NCBI GenBank assembly: GCA_031259095.1
Contig: JAIRLW010000560.1
Location: forward strand, 1-7,580
Direction of reading: 5' to 3'
Origin: Planctomycetaceae bacterium
GTDB lineage: Bacteria; Planctomycetota; Planctomycetia; Pirellulales; Thermoguttaceae
Length of the DNA stretch: 7,580 nucleotides
Shown: positions 6,770 through 7,580 of the stretch, piece by piece
How the letters are laid out: each line of letters begins with the position of its first letter
Numbering within the stretch: position 1 is the first letter of the stretch
Notes under the pieces: model-generated
What the model saw: only the letters and a program-made list of their open reading frames with translations
The model's database searches: none
What the model was told of the DNA's origin: nothing
Position numbers and translations under genes: made by a program

Positions 6770-6959
6770 AACCTTATTTCCACCTAATTTTCAAAACAAA
6801 ACAACCTTAGTAGCAAAAAATATAAAACAACAAATAACCTCATTACCTCATTAAAAAACATAAAACGAATCATGAGGTAATAAGGTAATAAGGTTGGTTT
6901 TGGTGGGATTCATGGCTACTGAGGTTGTTTAGTAAGAAAAATAAGGTGAAAATAAGGTT
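6770..6959. repeat. 190-bp imperfect palindrome with three nested paired arms
   Basis: Three left segments match three right segments in reverse complement and in correct nested order. Bases 6770-6791 pair with 6937-6959 (about 19 of 22 plus one bulge). Bases 6799-6814 pair with 6915-6930 (15 of 16). Bases 6837-6851 pair with 6872-6886 (14 of 15) around a 20-nt loop. The arms themselves are built from an AACCTTATT / ATTACCTCATT-like unit, so local tandem repetition and inversion are mixed. It could be a MITE-like remnant, an extruding cruciform or the template of a long structured RNA. No transposase or coding function is seen. Confidence 0.7.
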
Positions 6960-6968
6960 GCGGAATCT

Positions 6969-7045
6969 ACTATTCACTATTAACTATTAACTATTAACTA
7001 TTAACTATTCACTATTAACTATTAACTATTAACTATTAACTATTC
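6969..7045 (-). repeat. right heptanucleotide array with exact 35-bp higher-order period
   Basis: Eleven perfect 7-bp units lie head to tail. On the plus strand each is ACTATTA or ACTATTC, ordered C A A A A C A A A A C by last base. Thus 6976-7010 and 7011-7045 are identical 35-bp copies, preceded by one extra ACTATTC. It ends next to a single unit-like cgtccctat of the 9-bp family and lies about 30 bp before the next gene's start. The perfection of this array compared with the degenerate left array suggests recent amplification. Confidence 0.9.
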
Positions 7046-7062
7046 CGTCCCTATTAATTAAA

Positions 7063-7068
7063 AAGGAG
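7063..7068 (+). promoter_or_regulatory. ribosome binding site of the 3'-most gene
   Basis: AAGGAG followed by AT lies 7 nt before the ATG at 7076. It is a near-consensus site and decides the start of the secreted or membrane protein, which is also supported by the signal peptide that begins there. Confidence 0.75.
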
Positions 7069-7075
7069 ATTCAAA

Positions 7076-7580
7076 ATGAAACGAATATTGTTTAGTGTGA
7101 TTTTTGTACTGGTTTTCGTAATCGGACAAAATTGTTACGGTCAGGCAACGCCCGGACAGCATAACCCTTATCAGAACCTTGCCAAGTGGTACGGAACGCA
7201 ATCCGCGCCGACAAGTTACGAAAAAGCGGAATGGGCGTTGGACGACATCAATGCCTATCGTGCGGAAATAGGTTTGAAACCGTTGAACAAAAATGTTATC
7301 ACACAAGGCAACTGTGGTACGTTTCCTTTGGCTTTCTGTTGTTTTTGGATATTTATCAGTTTAATACTGCTAATAATCATACTTAATGACTTATTAAGAA
7401 ATCAAAGAGAAATTAAAAGAATGAAATGTTGCCAAAAAGAAATAGAAAAATCAAAACAGATATTCGACGAAATATGGTACGGCATGACCGAATCGAGAAG
7501 GAGAAATAACATCGGATATTTTGTCCAAAAATTGGACAGAGAACCGACCGAAGACGAAATCGTTACCGGTAACGTACATC
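7076..7580 (+). CDS. signal-peptide membrane protein with CAP/SCP-like start, incomplete at window end
   Basis: The frame is open for 168 codons and continues past the window. Residues 1-23 are a classical signal peptide (MKRILFSVIFVLVFVIGQ, cleavage likely after CYG or YGQ). Residues 48-70 (YEKAEWALDDINAYRAEIGLKPL) resemble the first helix of CAP/SCP-family extracellular proteins, in which an N-x-x-R-x-x-x-G-L-x-P-L pattern is typical. The rest of a CAP domain is not present. Instead residues 83-104 form a transmembrane helix (LAFCCFWIFISLILLIIIL), followed by a basic, helical, polar tail (RNQREIKRMKCCQKEIEKSK) that the positive-inside rule places in the cytoplasm. Around residue 78 (near 7307) the codons also become more AT-rich. 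This may be a CAP gene broken and fused to another sequence, or an unrelated small receptor-like protein. It has a strong ribosome binding site and probably its own transcription unit, separated from the tail genes by the repeat spacer. Function unknown. Confidence 0.7.
   Translation, partial: MKRILFSVIFVLVFVIGQNCYGQATPGQHNPYQNLAKWYGTQSAPTSYEKAEWALDDINAYRAEIGLKPLNKNVITQGNCGTFPLAFCCFWIFISLILLIIILNDLLRNQREIKRMKCCQKEIEKSKQIFDEIWYGMTESRRRNNIGYFVQKLDREPTEDEIVTGNVH

Larger units (their letters stand above)
6674..7075. other. 402-bp spacer without a convincing gene, filled by nested inverted repeats
   Basis: The spacer is visibly more AT-rich than its neighbours and stop-rich in all frames. In order it holds a heptamer array (6680-6728), a short unique stretch (6729-6769), a 190-bp imperfect palindrome (6770-6959), a second heptamer array in the opposite orientation (6969-7045), and a ribosome binding site for the next gene. 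The longest plus-strand frame I noted with an ATG (6753-6854, 33 codons) lies inside the palindrome and has no ribosome binding site. No compact GC-rich hairpin with a T-run, and so no ordinary terminator, is visible. Confidence 0.7.

Noticed and set aside
6753..6854. 33-codon frame starting MNIGQITLFPP inside the spacer
   Set aside because: It has no ribosome binding site, is built largely from the left arm of the palindrome, and its composition follows the repeats.
6674..6970. Intrinsic terminator for the tail operon
   Set aside because: The palindrome arms are long, AT-rich and interrupted, and no compact GC-rich stem is followed by a T-run. Termination here is possible but not supported.
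6969..7045. Possible CRISPR array
   Set aside because: The repeat is a 7-bp pure tandem with no unique spacers, and no cas-like gene is nearby.
7058..7386. Overlapping frames on both strands at the start of the 3'-most gene, one with a CLSC motif
   Set aside because: The frame from 7076 has a strong ribosome binding site, a signal peptide and a sensible domain order. The competing frames have no initiation signal, and the Cys pair is incidental.

Overview
This window most likely shows part of the tail module of a siphovirus-like prophage or phage, followed by a repeat-rich spacer and the start of a secreted or membrane-anchored gene that need not be phage. The only unambiguous family is the TP901-type tail tape measure protein (1282-3618). 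A HK97-gp10-like tail completion protein (171-881) precedes it. Two large unassigned structural proteins (3611-4699 and 4712-6673) follow it. The DNA is fairly AT-rich. Several genes start without a Shine-Dalgarno sequence. From memory only, the two post-tape-measure proteins and the tape measure C-terminus resemble uncharacterised proteins of Planctomycetota prophages, so a low-GC planctomycete host is my best guess. This is an impression and was not searched.

Layout. Bases 2-178 hold the 3' end of an upstream gene whose stop overlaps the start of the gp10-like gene by 8 bp. Bases 882-1160 hold a small membrane protein on the minus strand. It meets the gp10-like gene stop-to-stop and has its own ribosome binding site and a consensus -10 box, so it looks like a moron inserted into the late operon. 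Its 5' leader contains four degenerate copies of a 9-nt tandem repeat. Then come the tape measure gene, a 362-residue protein (8-bp overlap, strong ribosome binding site) and a 653-residue protein. The last has a conserved-looking N-terminal part and a C-terminal two-thirds that reads as a degenerate kelch-like beta-propeller. The same 9-nt repeat family sits in frame exactly at the junction of these two parts.

Bases 6674-7075 contain no convincing gene. They hold two heptanucleotide arrays in opposite orientation flanking a 190-bp imperfect palindrome, together forming a nested inverted structure of about 365 bp. The right-hand array has an exact 35-bp higher-order period. After it, with a strong ribosome binding site, starts a gene that runs off the window (7076-7580). 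It encodes a signal peptide, a short segment like the first helix of a CAP/SCP domain, a transmembrane helix and a basic or polar tail.

Functional reading: the gp10-like protein would close the tail-head joint, the tape measure would set tail length, and the two following proteins would build the tail tip, with the propeller a candidate for host contact. No major tail tube gene or tail assembly chaperones lie between the gp10-like gene and the tape measure, so the module is rearranged, or those roles are filled elsewhere or by unrecognised proteins. No tRNA, rRNA, CRISPR array, integrase, attachment site or convincing intrinsic terminator was seen.
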